Shown piece by piece: positions 24,258 through 33,074 of a DNA stretch of 64,000 nt. Under the pieces are notes generated by a model that had not been told where the DNA came from, did no database searches, and was given only the letters and a program-made list of their open reading frames with translations. Source of the DNA: Leptotrichia wadei (GTDB taxonomy: Bacteria > Fusobacteriota > Fusobacteriia > Fusobacteriales > Leptotrichiaceae); assembly GCF_007990545.2 (NCBI RefSeq), contig NZ_AP019829.2, forward strand, positions 1,240,001 to 1,304,000, in the 5' to 3' direction. Position 1 is the stretch's first letter; each line of letters opens with the position of its first letter. Position numbers and translations under genes: made by a program.

Positions 24258-26060
24258 CTAATCTATTAAACTATTTAACAAAGAATTAATTTCATCAAAA
24301 TTTTTTTCTATTTTTTCTTGATTCTTTATTTCTTCTTCACTACTAATTATAATATTTTCTGCAATATATTTTTCAAGATTTTTTTCAGCGTTTTTCTTAT
24401 ACTCTTCTAACTCTTCTTTATAAACTTTATTCTTTTCTTCTGTCTCTCTTTCTATTTCTGCATTATATTTTGAAAGTTTTTCATGTCTATTTATAATATT
24501 CGAAGCAACTTGTCCTTTTTGATAAATTAATTTTTCTCCATTTAATTTCTGAATTTTGTATTGTGTTATTAAAACTTGATTTCCTTTATCTATTTGTTTT
24601 GAAAGAACTTCATTTTTCATTTGTTTTTCTATTATTTTTTGAATAAAGTGAATTGCTATCGCTCCTATGATTCCAGATACAACTGCTCCCATAAATATTC
24701 CTATTATATTTGCCAAACTACCAAGCAATGGTATTTCAACCAATAATATTGGTATTGAGGATAGTCCTTTTTCTATTACTTCACTTAATACTATAGCACC
24801 TGCTCCTGTTAATCCTGCTATTACAATTTTACCAGTTTCTAAAATTAAACGTCCTATTGGTTTATTTTTGTTTTCAGGACTTTTAATATAATCAATAGCA
24901 TTTTTAATAGCTTGCCAGCCTTGTTTTAATAACATCCACACTTGCTTTAAAGTACGAAAAACAGGTCCAACAATAGCCGTAGCTATTGTAGTAAATAAAA
25001 CATTTCCAGCATTTATTACGTGTGTTTTCATTTTTCCTATAAAAGAATAAATTGCTTCTTTCAAACTATCCCAAAGCATCTCAAACTTTCCTTTCGTTGT
25101 TTTAAACCATTTAACTAATTTGGTTATTATTTCTCTTATTAAATCAACCAATAATCCCATAACAACGGCTCTAAGTGCTGTACCACCAATACGAAACGCT
25201 TCTTCTTTTTGCGTTTGGATCCCTTCTTTTCTTAACCTTTCTTCTCCTTCTCTCTCCTTTTTTTCAATAAATTTTTCAGCTTTCTCATCCGCTTCTTTCC
25301 AATGCTTTGTTTTATCTCTATTATCTATTTCATCAGGTAATTTATTACTTTTCCTCTTATTTCTTTCTGAAGTTGTATATCCTTGTAGATTTTGAGGATT
25401 ATTTATTATATCTGTTAACTCTTCATTGTTATTCGCCATTTGAAGTGATGAATTTTCATACAGCTCTGCTGAAGGTCTAACATGCTCTCTTTCAGCAGCT
25501 TTAGGATTATTTTTACCATTTTCTAATTTAGTATTAGTAGGAATTTGTCTACCGTTATATATATCTACAACTGTATTAATACCTTTCTTTTTTAAATCTC
25601 CCGCTCTTTTTAGACCCTTATCCTCATCATCCATTCCTGGATTCACATATTTTTTTCTAAAATCTTTATGAGACATATTTTTATATCTATCATAATTCTG
25701 TTCTAATTTCTTTTTACTTATATAATTATGTTTAGCTATTTTTCCTTTTTCAAAATTTTCAGGAGTTTGGATGTGTGCTTCACTTCTTAAATCTAATTTT
25801 AAATCACCATTTTCCTTTACGAAGTCTTCTCCTGCTACAATTGCAATTTGATTATTAACCTGTTCCCAAATCACATCCTCTACAACTTTACCCAAATTAT
25901 CAGGATCTCCTATTTGTTTCTGATTTTCTTTTAAAATTTCAAGTTCTGATAGTTCTAATTTTAACTGACTTTGTAATTTTTCCTCTAATTCATCAAAATC
26001 AAAAGAATCCTCAAAGTTTTCTTCACTATTTAGTGCAAATGCAAATTCTTTACTGTCCAT
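24258..26060 (-). CDS. Large membrane protein with HNH-nuclease-like N-terminal region
   Basis: This 600-residue protein begins with an acidic helical segment. Around residues 190-242 the pattern EREHVRPSAEL, an Asn-rich NNNEEL, INNPQNLQ and SERNKRKSN resembles an HNH/treble-clef nuclease core (H193 as catalytic His, N224-region and N/K at 234-241 as ligands), though metal ligands are not certain. A charged helix follows, then hydrophobic stretches near 291-316, 352-378 and 404-474 (several helices rich in Gly/Ala/Ile), then a long coiled coil to the end. It is first in the cassette, with an ATG at 26060. A membrane-tethered nuclease is an inference. Confidence 0.6.
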   Translation of the reverse strand: MDSKEFAFALNSEENFEDSFDFDELEEKLQSQLKLELSELEILKENQKQIGDPDNLGKVVEDVIWEQVNNQIAIVAGEDFVKENGDLKLDLRSEAHIQTPENFEKGKIAKHNYISKKKLEQNYDRYKNMSHKDFRKKYVNPGMDDEDKGLKRAGDLKKKGINTVVDIYNGRQIPTNTKLENGKNNPKAAEREHVRPSAELYENSSLQMANNNEELTDIINNPQNLQGYTTSERNKRKSNKLPDEIDNRDKTKHWKEADEKAEKFIEKKEREGEERLRKEGIQTQKEEAFRIGGTALRAVVMGLLVDLIREIITKLVKWFKTTKGKFEMLWDSLKEAIYSFIGKMKTHVINAGNVLFTTIATAIVGPVFRTLKQVWMLLKQGWQAIKNAIDYIKSPENKNKPIGRLILETGKIVIAGLTGAGAIVLSEVIEKGLSSIPILLVEIPLLGSLANIIGIFMGAVVSGIIGAIAIHFIQKIIEKQMKNEVLSKQIDKGNQVLITQYKIQKLNGEKLIYQKGQVASNIINRHEKLSKYNAEIERETEEKNKVYKEELEEYKKNAEKNLEKYIAENIIISSEEEIKNQEKIEKNFDEINSLLNSLID

Positions 26061-26227
26061 TGTTTTCTCCCTTTTTAATCATAATTCAATAAAAAATATT
26101 TTTTTTCATTTATACGCTTTATTATTTTATCATATTATTCTATAAAATCAAGTATTTGTTATAATTATCTTTGCAATTTCTTTAAAATACTATTTTTTAT
26201 AAAGGGATTATAATATTTTATATATTT

Positions 26228-26863
26228 TTAATTTTTTACTCCCAATATCTTCTTCAAAAACGTCTTCCTATGATACTTACAAGCCCCTTTTTCAAGTAAA
26301 ATCTCCCTATGTTTCTTAGTTCCATACCCCTTATGTTTCTCAAATTCGTACTCAGGAAATTCTTTTGCTATTTCACAAAGCATTCTGTCCCTTGTAACCT
26401 TTGCCACAATCGAAGCTGTCGCAATTGCAAGAGATTTACCATCTCCTTTCACAATGCACTCCTGCTTTCCTTCATACTCTCGAATCAAATGATTACCATC
26501 AACTAAAACTATGTCAAATGCTGATTTTTCAGCCACTTGATTAATCGCTCGACGCATTGCTAGAAATGTTGCATTCAAAATATTCATCTCATCAATTTCC
26601 TTTTCTGACGCAATCCCAATTCCCACAATACAATTTTTTTCTATTGCCTCAAACAATCTCTCCCTTTTCTTTTCAGCCAATTTCTTTGAATCATTAATTT
26701 CCTGCAATTCTGGAAAATCCTGATTTACAATAACTGCCCCAGCCACGACTGGCCCAGCCAAAGGCCCTCTCCCAGCCTCATCAACCCCAACAACAATTTT
26801 ATTATATTTTTTATCAAATTCTAGTAGTTCATTTTTTTTATTTCCTAATTTTTTTTCATCCAT
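26228..26863 (-). CDS. rnhB: Ribonuclease HII
   Basis: This 211-residue protein has the RNase HII entry motif GVDEAGRGPLAGPVVAGAV with the catalytic Asp-Glu pair near residues 24-25, then NDSKKL, the third Asp in VLVDGN and the fourth near AKVTRDR. It removes ribonucleotides and RNA primers from DNA. It stands upstream of the cassette at 22310-26060 on the same strand with a 167-base gap, so the cassette appears to be inserted between rnhB and yraN, which are often neighbours. Confidence 0.95.
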   Translation of the reverse strand: MDEKKLGNKKNELLEFDKKYNKIVVGVDEAGRGPLAGPVVAGAVIVNQDFPELQEINDSKKLAEKKRERLFEAIEKNCIVGIGIASEKEIDEMNILNATFLAMRRAINQVAEKSAFDIVLVDGNHLIREYEGKQECIVKGDGKSLAIATASIVAKVTRDRMLCEIAKEFPEYEFEKHKGYGTKKHREILLEKGACKYHRKTFLKKILGVKN

Positions 26864-26929
26864 AAGTTTTTTCCCCTATTTTTTATAATTTTATTTAGCA
26901 AGTTTATAAATGCCTTTAAAATATCCAAA

Positions 26930-27910
26930 TTAATAATTTTCAAGCTCCAGCCCACATTTTTTCAGCGCCTTTTTAAAATCTTCCGGCAATTCTGCAATAA
27001 ATTCCATATTCTCTTCTGTAATTGGATGTTGAAATTCCAGTTTATAGGCATGAAGCATTTGCCGTTTTTCACTGTCTGGCCTTCCGTAAACACTATCGCC
27101 TAAAATTGGGTATCCCAGATGTTTCATGTGAACTCTGATTTGATGAGTTCTTCCAGTTTCAATATGAATTTTAACAAGTGTAAACTTTTCCGCCTGTGAA
27201 ATTACTTCATAATTGGTAATTGCAGTTTTTCCTGAATTTAAATCATTTATTACAGCCATTTTCTTTCTGTCGTTTTTATCACGTCCGATTTGTGTTACAA
27301 TTCTCCCGCTTTTTTGATTCAATTTTCCCTTCAAAATTGCAAGATAAGTTTTTTTCACAGCTTTATCGTGAAACATTTGCGACAATTTTAGATGTGCCTT
27401 GTCATTTTTGGCAATTATCAAAAGTCCGCTCGTATACTTATCCAGCCTGTGCACAATTCCTGGACGTATTTCCCCATTTATTCCCGACAAATCTTTAATA
27501 TGATACAAGATTGCATTTACAAGCGTTCCCGAATAATGCCCATTTGCAGGATGAACAACAATTCCAGCCCTTTTATTAATAACTGCCAAATCATTGTCCT
27601 CATAAATTATTTCAATATCAATATTTTCAGGCTTAATCTCAACTGTTTCCAACTCTGGAATTACAACTTTTACCACATCATTTTCTTCAATTTTATAAGC
27701 TGGCTTTGTCTTTTTCCCATTTACTAAAATATTTTCATCTTTTATAAGCTGCTGAATCCGTGTCCGTGTCAATTCCATCCTTTCTGACAAAAATTTATCA
27801 ATCCTGCTTCCAGCCTCTTCATTCAAAACAAAAATATTTTTCTCATTTTCACTATCTATTTCACCTTCAAATTCATTTTCAATTTCATATTTTTCTTTCT
27901 TTTCATTCAT
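26930..27910 (-). CDS. rluD: RluA/RluD-family 23S rRNA pseudouridine synthase
   Basis: This 326-residue protein has an acidic N-terminal extension of about 30 residues, an S4-like RNA-binding domain (SRIDKFLSERM...INxxKTKPAYKI type), and the catalytic block PGIVHRLDKYTSGLLIIAKND with the nucleophilic Asp near residue 158. The closing GRTHQIRVHM and HPILGDSVYG-like motifs are present. RluD isomerises uridines in helix 69 of 23S rRNA. The RluD label rather than RluB/C is by overall layout. It lies 66 bases upstream of rnhB. Confidence 0.9.
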   Translation of the reverse strand: MNEKKEKYEIENEFEGEIDSENEKNIFVLNEEAGSRIDKFLSERMELTRTRIQQLIKDENILVNGKKTKPAYKIEENDVVKVVIPELETVEIKPENIDIEIIYEDNDLAVINKRAGIVVHPANGHYSGTLVNAILYHIKDLSGINGEIRPGIVHRLDKYTSGLLIIAKNDKAHLKLSQMFHDKAVKKTYLAILKGKLNQKSGRIVTQIGRDKNDRKKMAVINDLNSGKTAITNYEVISQAEKFTLVKIHIETGRTHQIRVHMKHLGYPILGDSVYGRPDSEKRQMLHAYKLEFQHPITEENMEFIAELPEDFKKALKKCGLELENY

Positions 27911-27957
27911 AATTATCTATTTTTCTTTCTTTATATAATTTTTTATTTCCCAAAATT

Positions 27958-28626
27958 TTATTCCCTTTTAAAATTTATCCCGTCAATACAATGATTATAA
28001 ATTAATTCCCTAATTTCATCCATATTATTAGTTTCATAAAACTTCACAAGCAATTCCAAAAATTTCTCCTGATATTTTATAGGAACTGAAATAATCCCTG
28101 CACCATTTTGAATCATCACCTGATTTGCCGCCATCATGCTTGTCCTTTTATTTCCATCATAAAAAAGCTGGCTTCTCATTAAATATAGCATTAAATTTAT
28201 TGCTTTTTCTGTTGCAGAATTTCCACTTTCTAAAATCTTGTTCAAACTATCATTCACTTTTTCTTTATCAGGAATTTCAGGCTTCCAATCTGTTCCACCC
28301 ATACTGACATCAGAAAATCTCAATTGTCCTGGGAAAGGATTTACATTTGCCTCTCCAATAAGTTGATTTATTTTACAGATATAATTTAAATCAACTGGAT
28401 ATTCAATATTTTCCAAAATAAATTCCCACGAATGTTTCAAATTAACAATGGCATTTATATCCTTAACTTTCATATTTTGAATTCCCAGCCCTTGAAAAAT
28501 CGTTTCAGTCTGAGGATAAGTCACAGCTATTCCTTCCAAATTTGCTGATTTCCAAATAGAATCTACTATATTCCTTTTTGCAACAAAAATATTTTCCTCT
28601 AATGTCATTTTATACTTGTCTTCCAT
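27958..28626 (-). CDS. Fic-fold protein lacking the catalytic histidine
   Basis: This 222-residue protein has the Fic helix bundle and anion-hole motif FYDGNKRT at residues 155-162. The position of the catalytic His (H in HPFxDGN) is Gln153 (MRSQLFYDGNKRT). In this DGNKRT subgroup, known mostly from Firmicutes-like genomes, the altered motif recurs, so this may be a stable variant and not decay. It probably no longer AMPylates by the usual mechanism. It is 37 bases after the HD-domain gene on the same strand. Confidence 0.85.
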   Translation of the reverse strand: MEDKYKMTLEENIFVAKRNIVDSIWKSANLEGIAVTYPQTETIFQGLGIQNMKVKDINAIVNLKHSWEFILENIEYPVDLNYICKINQLIGEANVNPFPGQLRFSDVSMGGTDWKPEIPDKEKVNDSLNKILESGNSATEKAINLMLYLMRSQLFYDGNKRTSMMAANQVMIQNGAGIISVPIKYQEKFLELLVKFYETNNMDEIRELIYNHCIDGINFKRE

Positions 28627-28662
28627 AAATTCACTCTTTTCTAAAAATTTTTCATCAATTTT

Positions 28663-29079
28663 TTAACTCTCATCATCACATTTTTGAAAAATACCCATTT
28701 CCTCTGAATACTCCCTATTATGATGGTTTTTAGCCAAAATCGCTACTTCCTCATCTACTTTTTCCAACTTTTCAAAACTTCTTTGTGCATGATTTTGCAA
28801 TTCTGTCTTAAATCCCAACTTATGCAGAATTCTCGTTACAATTGACACATTTCCCTTCCCGCAGTCGTGCAGAAGTGCTAATTTCAAATATTTATCATCA
28901 TTTCTCAATTCCGTTTTTCTCAATTTTTTATAAACTTCAAGCGAATGAAACTTATCATAATCTGACATTTCTAAAAATATTTTTTTCTCATTTTCTGTAA
29001 GCCTTTTCAAAGCCTCATTCATATAAGCCCTATTAATCTTTGGCTTAAAATACTCTATCGCTTTCCTAATAATATACAT
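28663..29079 (-). CDS. HD-domain phosphohydrolase-like protein
   Basis: This protein has 138 residues from the ATG at 29079, chosen because an AGAGG box precedes it; an ATG six codons upstream lacks one. HD motif residues are H in FHSLEVYKKL, HD in LALLHDCGKG near residue 70 and H/N in AKNHHNREYS, a full HDIG-like set, so metal binding and phosphohydrolysis are plausible. Short HD proteins of this form are common in Fusobacteria and clostridia with unknown nucleotides as substrate. It may be cotranscribed with the Fic-fold gene. Confidence 0.82.
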   Translation of the reverse strand: MYIIRKAIEYFKPKINRAYMNEALKRLTENEKKIFLEMSDYDKFHSLEVYKKLRKTELRNDDKYLKLALLHDCGKGNVSIVTRILHKLGFKTELQNHAQRSFEKLEKVDEEVAILAKNHHNREYSEEMGIFQKCDDES

Positions 29080-29234
29080 TTTTCCAACCTCTTTCATATA
29101 TTTTTATTTATACTTAATTTTTTCTTAAACCCGTTCAATAGCCACACAAACTTAGAATTTAATAAAATAAATATTCTGAAACAAGTCGTTTTGATTCCTT
29201 GGCAGAAAATATAATGTCTCTATTTTTCTCATAT

Positions 29235-30263
29235 CTACATTTCCTTCACAACTATATCTCCAAAAATTTTCTTCAACTTCCTAATATTTTTCCCATTTTT
29301 CCCAATAAATTCCCCTTTATCCTTCTTTTCAACAAAAAATACTGTAAAATAGCCATTTTTCTCAATTTTCTTAATTTTAGCAATTCCACCAATATTTTTT
29401 AATTCCTCATTCAAGCCATTTATTTTACTTGCAGAATTTCCTGCTTCTAAACTTTTTTCATTTAATTTCACAAAATCTTTTCCATAATCCTCATTTTTTA
29501 AAACCATCAGTTCTTCAATATTTTCGACATCAAAAAAACTGATTTTCTCCAATTCCTCTGAAAATTCAACTTTCTCCAATATCAAATATTTCCCGTCAAG
29601 CGCCTTGTCTTTTATCCCTAATTTTCTATTTTCAAAGTTTTTATTGTTTAATTTTTCAATATCAAGCTTTGTGTTATTTAAAATGAAATTACTCATAATT
29701 CGCACCTGCTGCGGCAAAAATCCATCTCCCACAAAATATAGCCTGCCATTTTCATATTTCACAAAAACTTCCCTTATATGATTCTTTAATTTTTTCCCCT
29801 TTTCTGAAGTAAATTCGTAAAAATCCCTTTTCCCAGAAACTTTCTCACAAATCTGACTTATTCTCTCTTCATTATTCTTCACAAGATTTTCTGGATATTC
29901 ATAAATATAATATCTTTTTTCAATCATTTGCGGAAATTCTAAAAACGGCAATGTTCTTACTATTTTATTGATTTCCAGCCCTTCTGTCCCTAAAAGTTTT
30001 AATTTTGAAAAATCAATAATATTTTTGGAATTTATATAAAGAATATTTCCCTTTGCGCTCACATTCGTATCAGTTCTTCCAGCCTGCTGGATTCCTTTAA
30101 AAATCTTGATTTTGCTGCTTTCCAGAATTTTTCTAAATTCTGCTTTTACACTTTTTTTATTTGGATTTTCATCAAAAGATTCAAACTTTTGTCCATCATA
30201 TTCTATAAAAAACATGTATCCAAAATATTTTGTATTCTCAAAATCCCTTATTAATTTATTCAC
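29235..30263 (-). CDS. TruA-like pseudouridine synthase with C-terminal KH-like domain
   Basis: The protein has 342 residues, where TruA usually has about 245-265. The N-terminal two thirds match TruA: FFIEYDGQKF, the catalytic AGRTDT at 61-66 (Asp65; family RTDxGVHA, here NVSA), and FVGDGFLPQQVRIM in place of the usual FL-x-x-MVR. The last 80 residues contain VKIxxIEKNGYFTVFFVEKK and a GxxG loop (GKNG at 321-324) followed by NIRKLKKIFG, a KH-type RNA-binding fold. It probably modifies tRNA or another RNA. The altered motif positions suggest a diverged specificity. Confidence 0.8.
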   Translation of the reverse strand: MNKLIRDFENTKYFGYMFFIEYDGQKFESFDENPNKKSVKAEFRKILESSKIKIFKGIQQAGRTDTNVSAKGNILYINSKNIIDFSKLKLLGTEGLEINKIVRTLPFLEFPQMIEKRYYIYEYPENLVKNNEERISQICEKVSGKRDFYEFTSEKGKKLKNHIREVFVKYENGRLYFVGDGFLPQQVRIMSNFILNNTKLDIEKLNNKNFENRKLGIKDKALDGKYLILEKVEFSEELEKISFFDVENIEELMVLKNEDYGKDFVKLNEKSLEAGNSASKINGLNEELKNIGGIAKIKKIEKNGYFTVFFVEKKDKGEFIGKNGKNIRKLKKIFGDIVVKEM

Positions 30264-30518
30264 TGCTATTTCTCCATTTTTTATTTTTTTACTTTATAAA
30301 GTTCCCTGACATATTTTCCAATCTAATTTTTCATAATTCACAAATACTTTATTATTTATTCAATCATAATTGAATATATTTTATCATTTTATCTAATAAA
30401 TGTATAGATATTTTCCTTTAATTTCCTTTAATTAAAGTATAAACAAATCAATTTCTCTACTATCCCATGTTATAATTAATTTATCAAAATTATTTTAAAA
30501 ACTTAGAGGTGATTATTT

Positions 30519-32153
30519 ATGAAATCAGGTTATGAAATTTTAAACGATCCTTTTCTTAACAAAGGAACGGCGTTCACAAAAGAAGAAAGAGAAAAATATG
30601 GATTATTGGGACTGTTACCAGCACAATTTCAAACGATAGAAATTCAAGCAAAACAAGTTTATAAACAATTTCAAGCGAAAGATAAATTAATAGAAAAAAG
30701 ACATTTTTTGATGGAAATTTTTAATACAAATAGAACGTTATTTTATTATTTATTTAATGAACATGTTGTTGAGTTTATGCCTATTGTTTATGATCCTGTA
30801 ATTGCAGAAAGTATAGAAAATTATAGCGAGTTATTTGTAAACCCTCAGAATGCAGCTTATTTGTCGGTAAAAGAACCAGAAAATATAGAAACAATTTTAA
30901 AAAATGCCGCAAGTGATAGAAATATTCGATTGATAGTTGTTACAGATGCTGAAGGGATTTTAGGAATTGGAGATTGGGGAACTAACGGAGTAGATATTTC
31001 AGTTGGAAAGTTAATGGTTTATACTGCCGCAGCTGGAATTGATCCTTCTACAGTTCTTCCAGTTGTGATTGATGCAGGTACGAATAGAAAAGAATTATTG
31101 GAGAATGAATTTTATTTGGGAAATAAATTTGAAAGAGTTAGAGGTGACGAATATTATAATCTTATTGATAAATTTGTAAAAACAGCTGAGAAAATTTTTC
31201 CAGATTTATATCTTCATTGGGAAGACTTTGGAAGATTAAATGCTGCTAATATCTTGAAAAAGTATGAAAATGAAATTGCAACTTTTAATGATGATATACA
31301 GGGGACAGGAATTATTACTTTAGCTGGAATTTTAGGAGCATTAAAAATTTCTGGTGAAAAACTTACGGATCAAGTTTACATGTGTTTTGGTGCAGGAACT
31401 GCTGGAGCTGGAATTGCTAAAAGAATTCTTGATGAAATGATTGAACAAGGACTTTCTGAAACAGAAGCAAAAAAGCGCTTTTATTTAGTTGATAAGCAAG
31501 GATTATTATTTGAAGATACAGAAGGATTGACACCAGAACAAATTCCTTTTGCTAGAAAACGTGATGAATTTGAAAATTCTGATGAACTAATAAATTTAGA
31601 AGCAGCAGTTAAAGCTATAAAACCAACAATTTTAGTAGGAACTTCAACAGTACCAAAAACTTTTACAAAAGAGATCATACAAGAAATGGCAAAACATACA
31701 AAAAGACCTATAATTTTTCCATTAAGCAATCCTACAAAATTAGCAGAAGCATCTGCGAAAGATCTTATTGAATGGACAGACGGAAGAGCTCTTATTGCAA
31801 CAGGAATTCCATCAGATCCTATAGAATATAAAGGAACTGTTTATGAAATTGGACAAGCTAATAACGCATTAATTTATCCTGGATTAGGACTTGGAATTAT
31901 TGCAACAAAATCAAGACTCTTAAATGATAAAATAATTTCAGCAGCAGCTCATTCACTAGGAGGAATTGTTGATACAAATAAACCTTGTGCTGCAGTACTT
32001 CCACCTGTATCAAAATTAACAGAATTTTCTGAAACAGTAGCACTTGCAGTAGGAGAAAGTGTATTAGAACAAAAATTAAATAGAGAACCTGTTGATAATT
32101 TGAAAGAAGTGATTGAAAATACAAAATGGATTCCTGAATACAAAAAACTTTAA
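30519..32153 (+). CDS. mleS: Malolactic enzyme / NAD-dependent malic enzyme
   Basis: This 544-residue protein closely follows the layout of lactic-acid-bacteria malolactic enzymes: [14 protein letters not shown] near the start, [33 protein letters not shown], the metal site [12 protein letters not shown] and [10 protein letters not shown], and the NAD site [11 protein letters not shown]. Malolactic enzymes turn malate to lactate and CO2 with bound NAD; malic enzymes give pyruvate. The two cannot be separated by motif, but the overall likeness is to MleS. The start follows an AGAGGTGA box. An RpiB-like gene follows after 70 bases. Confidence 0.85.
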   Translation: MKSGYEILNDPFLNKGTAFTKEEREKYGLLGLLPAQFQTIEIQAKQVYKQFQAKDKLIEKRHFLMEIFNTNRTLFYYLFNEHVVEFMPIVYDPVIAESIENYSELFVNPQNAAYLSVKEPENIETILKNAASDRNIRLIVVTDAEGILGIGDWGTNGVDISVGKLMVYTAAAGIDPSTVLPVVIDAGTNRKELLENEFYLGNKFERVRGDEYYNLIDKFVKTAEKIFPDLYLHWEDFGRLNAANILKKYENEIATFNDDIQGTGIITLAGILGALKISGEKLTDQVYMCFGAGTAGAGIAKRILDEMIEQGLSETEAKKRFYLVDKQGLLFEDTEGLTPEQIPFARKRDEFENSDELINLEAAVKAIKPTILVGTSTVPKTFTKEIIQEMAKHTKRPIIFPLSNPTKLAEASAKDLIEWTDGRALIATGIPSDPIEYKGTVYEIGQANNALIYPGLGLGIIATKSRLLNDKIISAAAHSLGGIVDTNKPCAAVLPPVSKLTEFSETVALAVGESVLEQKLNREPVDNLKEVIENTKWIPEYKKL

Positions 32154-32223
32154 TTAGCTTGTTGATTTTTTTTAACTTTTTAAAGTAAAATGAAAATATA
32201 TAAAAATATTAGGAGATGATTTT

Positions 32224-32688
32224 ATGAAAATAGCAATGGCTGGAGATCATGCTGGATTTAATTTAAAAAAGGAAATTAAGGAATTGCTGGAATCACAAGG
32301 ACATGAAGTTATAGATTTCGGACCTTTTAATGAAGAATCTTGTGACTTGCCTGATTTTATTTATCCTGCTTCACTTGCAGTAAGTAAGCTAGAAGTTGAC
32401 AGGGGAATCTTTATAGATGGTGTTGGTTATGGAAGTGCCTTAATTGCAAATAAAATTTACGGTGTTTATGCTGCTGTTTGTCAAGATCCATTTTGTGCAA
32501 GTTTAGCTCGTTCTCACTCAAATACAAACGTACTTTGTCTTGGTGGAAAAATTATTGGTTCTGCTATCGCACAAGAAATTGTAAAAACATGGATGACTAC
32601 CGATTATTTAATAAATGAAAAGAAATATACAAATAGAGTAAATAAAGTAGTTGAAATTGCTGAAAAGCATATTAGAAAAGATATTTAA
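32224..32688 (+). CDS. RpiB/LacA/LacB-family sugar-phosphate isomerase
   Basis: This is a 154-residue protein of the usual RpiB length. AGDHAGFNLKKEI at the start and the NVLCLGGKIIG segment are family hallmarks. The position of the catalytic Cys (CGTGIG in RpiB) reads IDGVGYG, so Asp replaces Cys, as in LacA-like members. It may act on a sugar phosphate other than ribose-5-phosphate. It is preceded by a TTAGGAGATGATTTT-type ribosome site and follows the malolactic-type gene on the same strand. Confidence 0.85.
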   Translation: MKIAMAGDHAGFNLKKEIKELLESQGHEVIDFGPFNEESCDLPDFIYPASLAVSKLEVDRGIFIDGVGYGSALIANKIYGVYAAVCQDPFCASLARSHSNTNVLCLGGKIIGSAIAQEIVKTWMTTDYLINEKKYTNRVNKVVEIAEKHIRKDI

Positions 32689-32800
32689 TACTGAACCTAT
32701 TTAAATGACGAATATATTATAAATCTCTTTAGTAGTTTAAACCTGAATATTTATTTTTAAATAATTAAAATAAGTTTTCGCTTTTTAAACGAAGTACAGT
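32687..32800 (+). repeat. Interspersed repeat, copy 1 (copy 2 at 48099-48213)
   Basis: About 114 bases starting at the stop of the isomerase gene match 48099-48213 in the same orientation. Shared blocks include TATTTAAAT, CGAAT-TATTATA, TTTAGTAG, TTAAACCTGA and TTTAAATAATTAAAATA. Neither copy has an open frame. Both lie after plus-strand genes. Confidence 0.75.
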
Positions 32801-33074
32801 ATGCCTAAATAAAAGAACCTCTCTCAAATGCTTTATATGTACGCCTTTGATATATGATATGGAATATCTTGATAATGTCTATATACTGTAATATTCTCTT
32901 TAAAAGTTTTAATTACCTATTTGAATTTATTAGAAATATATTTTGAATAAATCCATATTGATTTACTATCTTAAAATTTTGGAGAGAATTTTTGGGTTGA
33001 ACTTTTCAGCAGATATAACAGGGCTGCTTTCATCAAATTATCCTTATGAGACAGCCCTTTTTTATTAATAATTA
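32801..33074. other. Non-coding stretch after the repeat
   Basis: AT-rich sequence with no open frame of note. It ends with the hairpin at 33020-33064. Confidence 0.5.
33020..33064 (+). terminator. Terminator-like hairpin between convergent units
   Basis: A GGGCTG/CAGCCC stem with a 24-base loop is followed by TTTTTTATT on the plus strand. It may end read-through from the isomerase gene. The stem with the GAGACAGCCC ending also resembles an end of some IS elements, so a mobile-element scar is possible. Confidence 0.6.
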
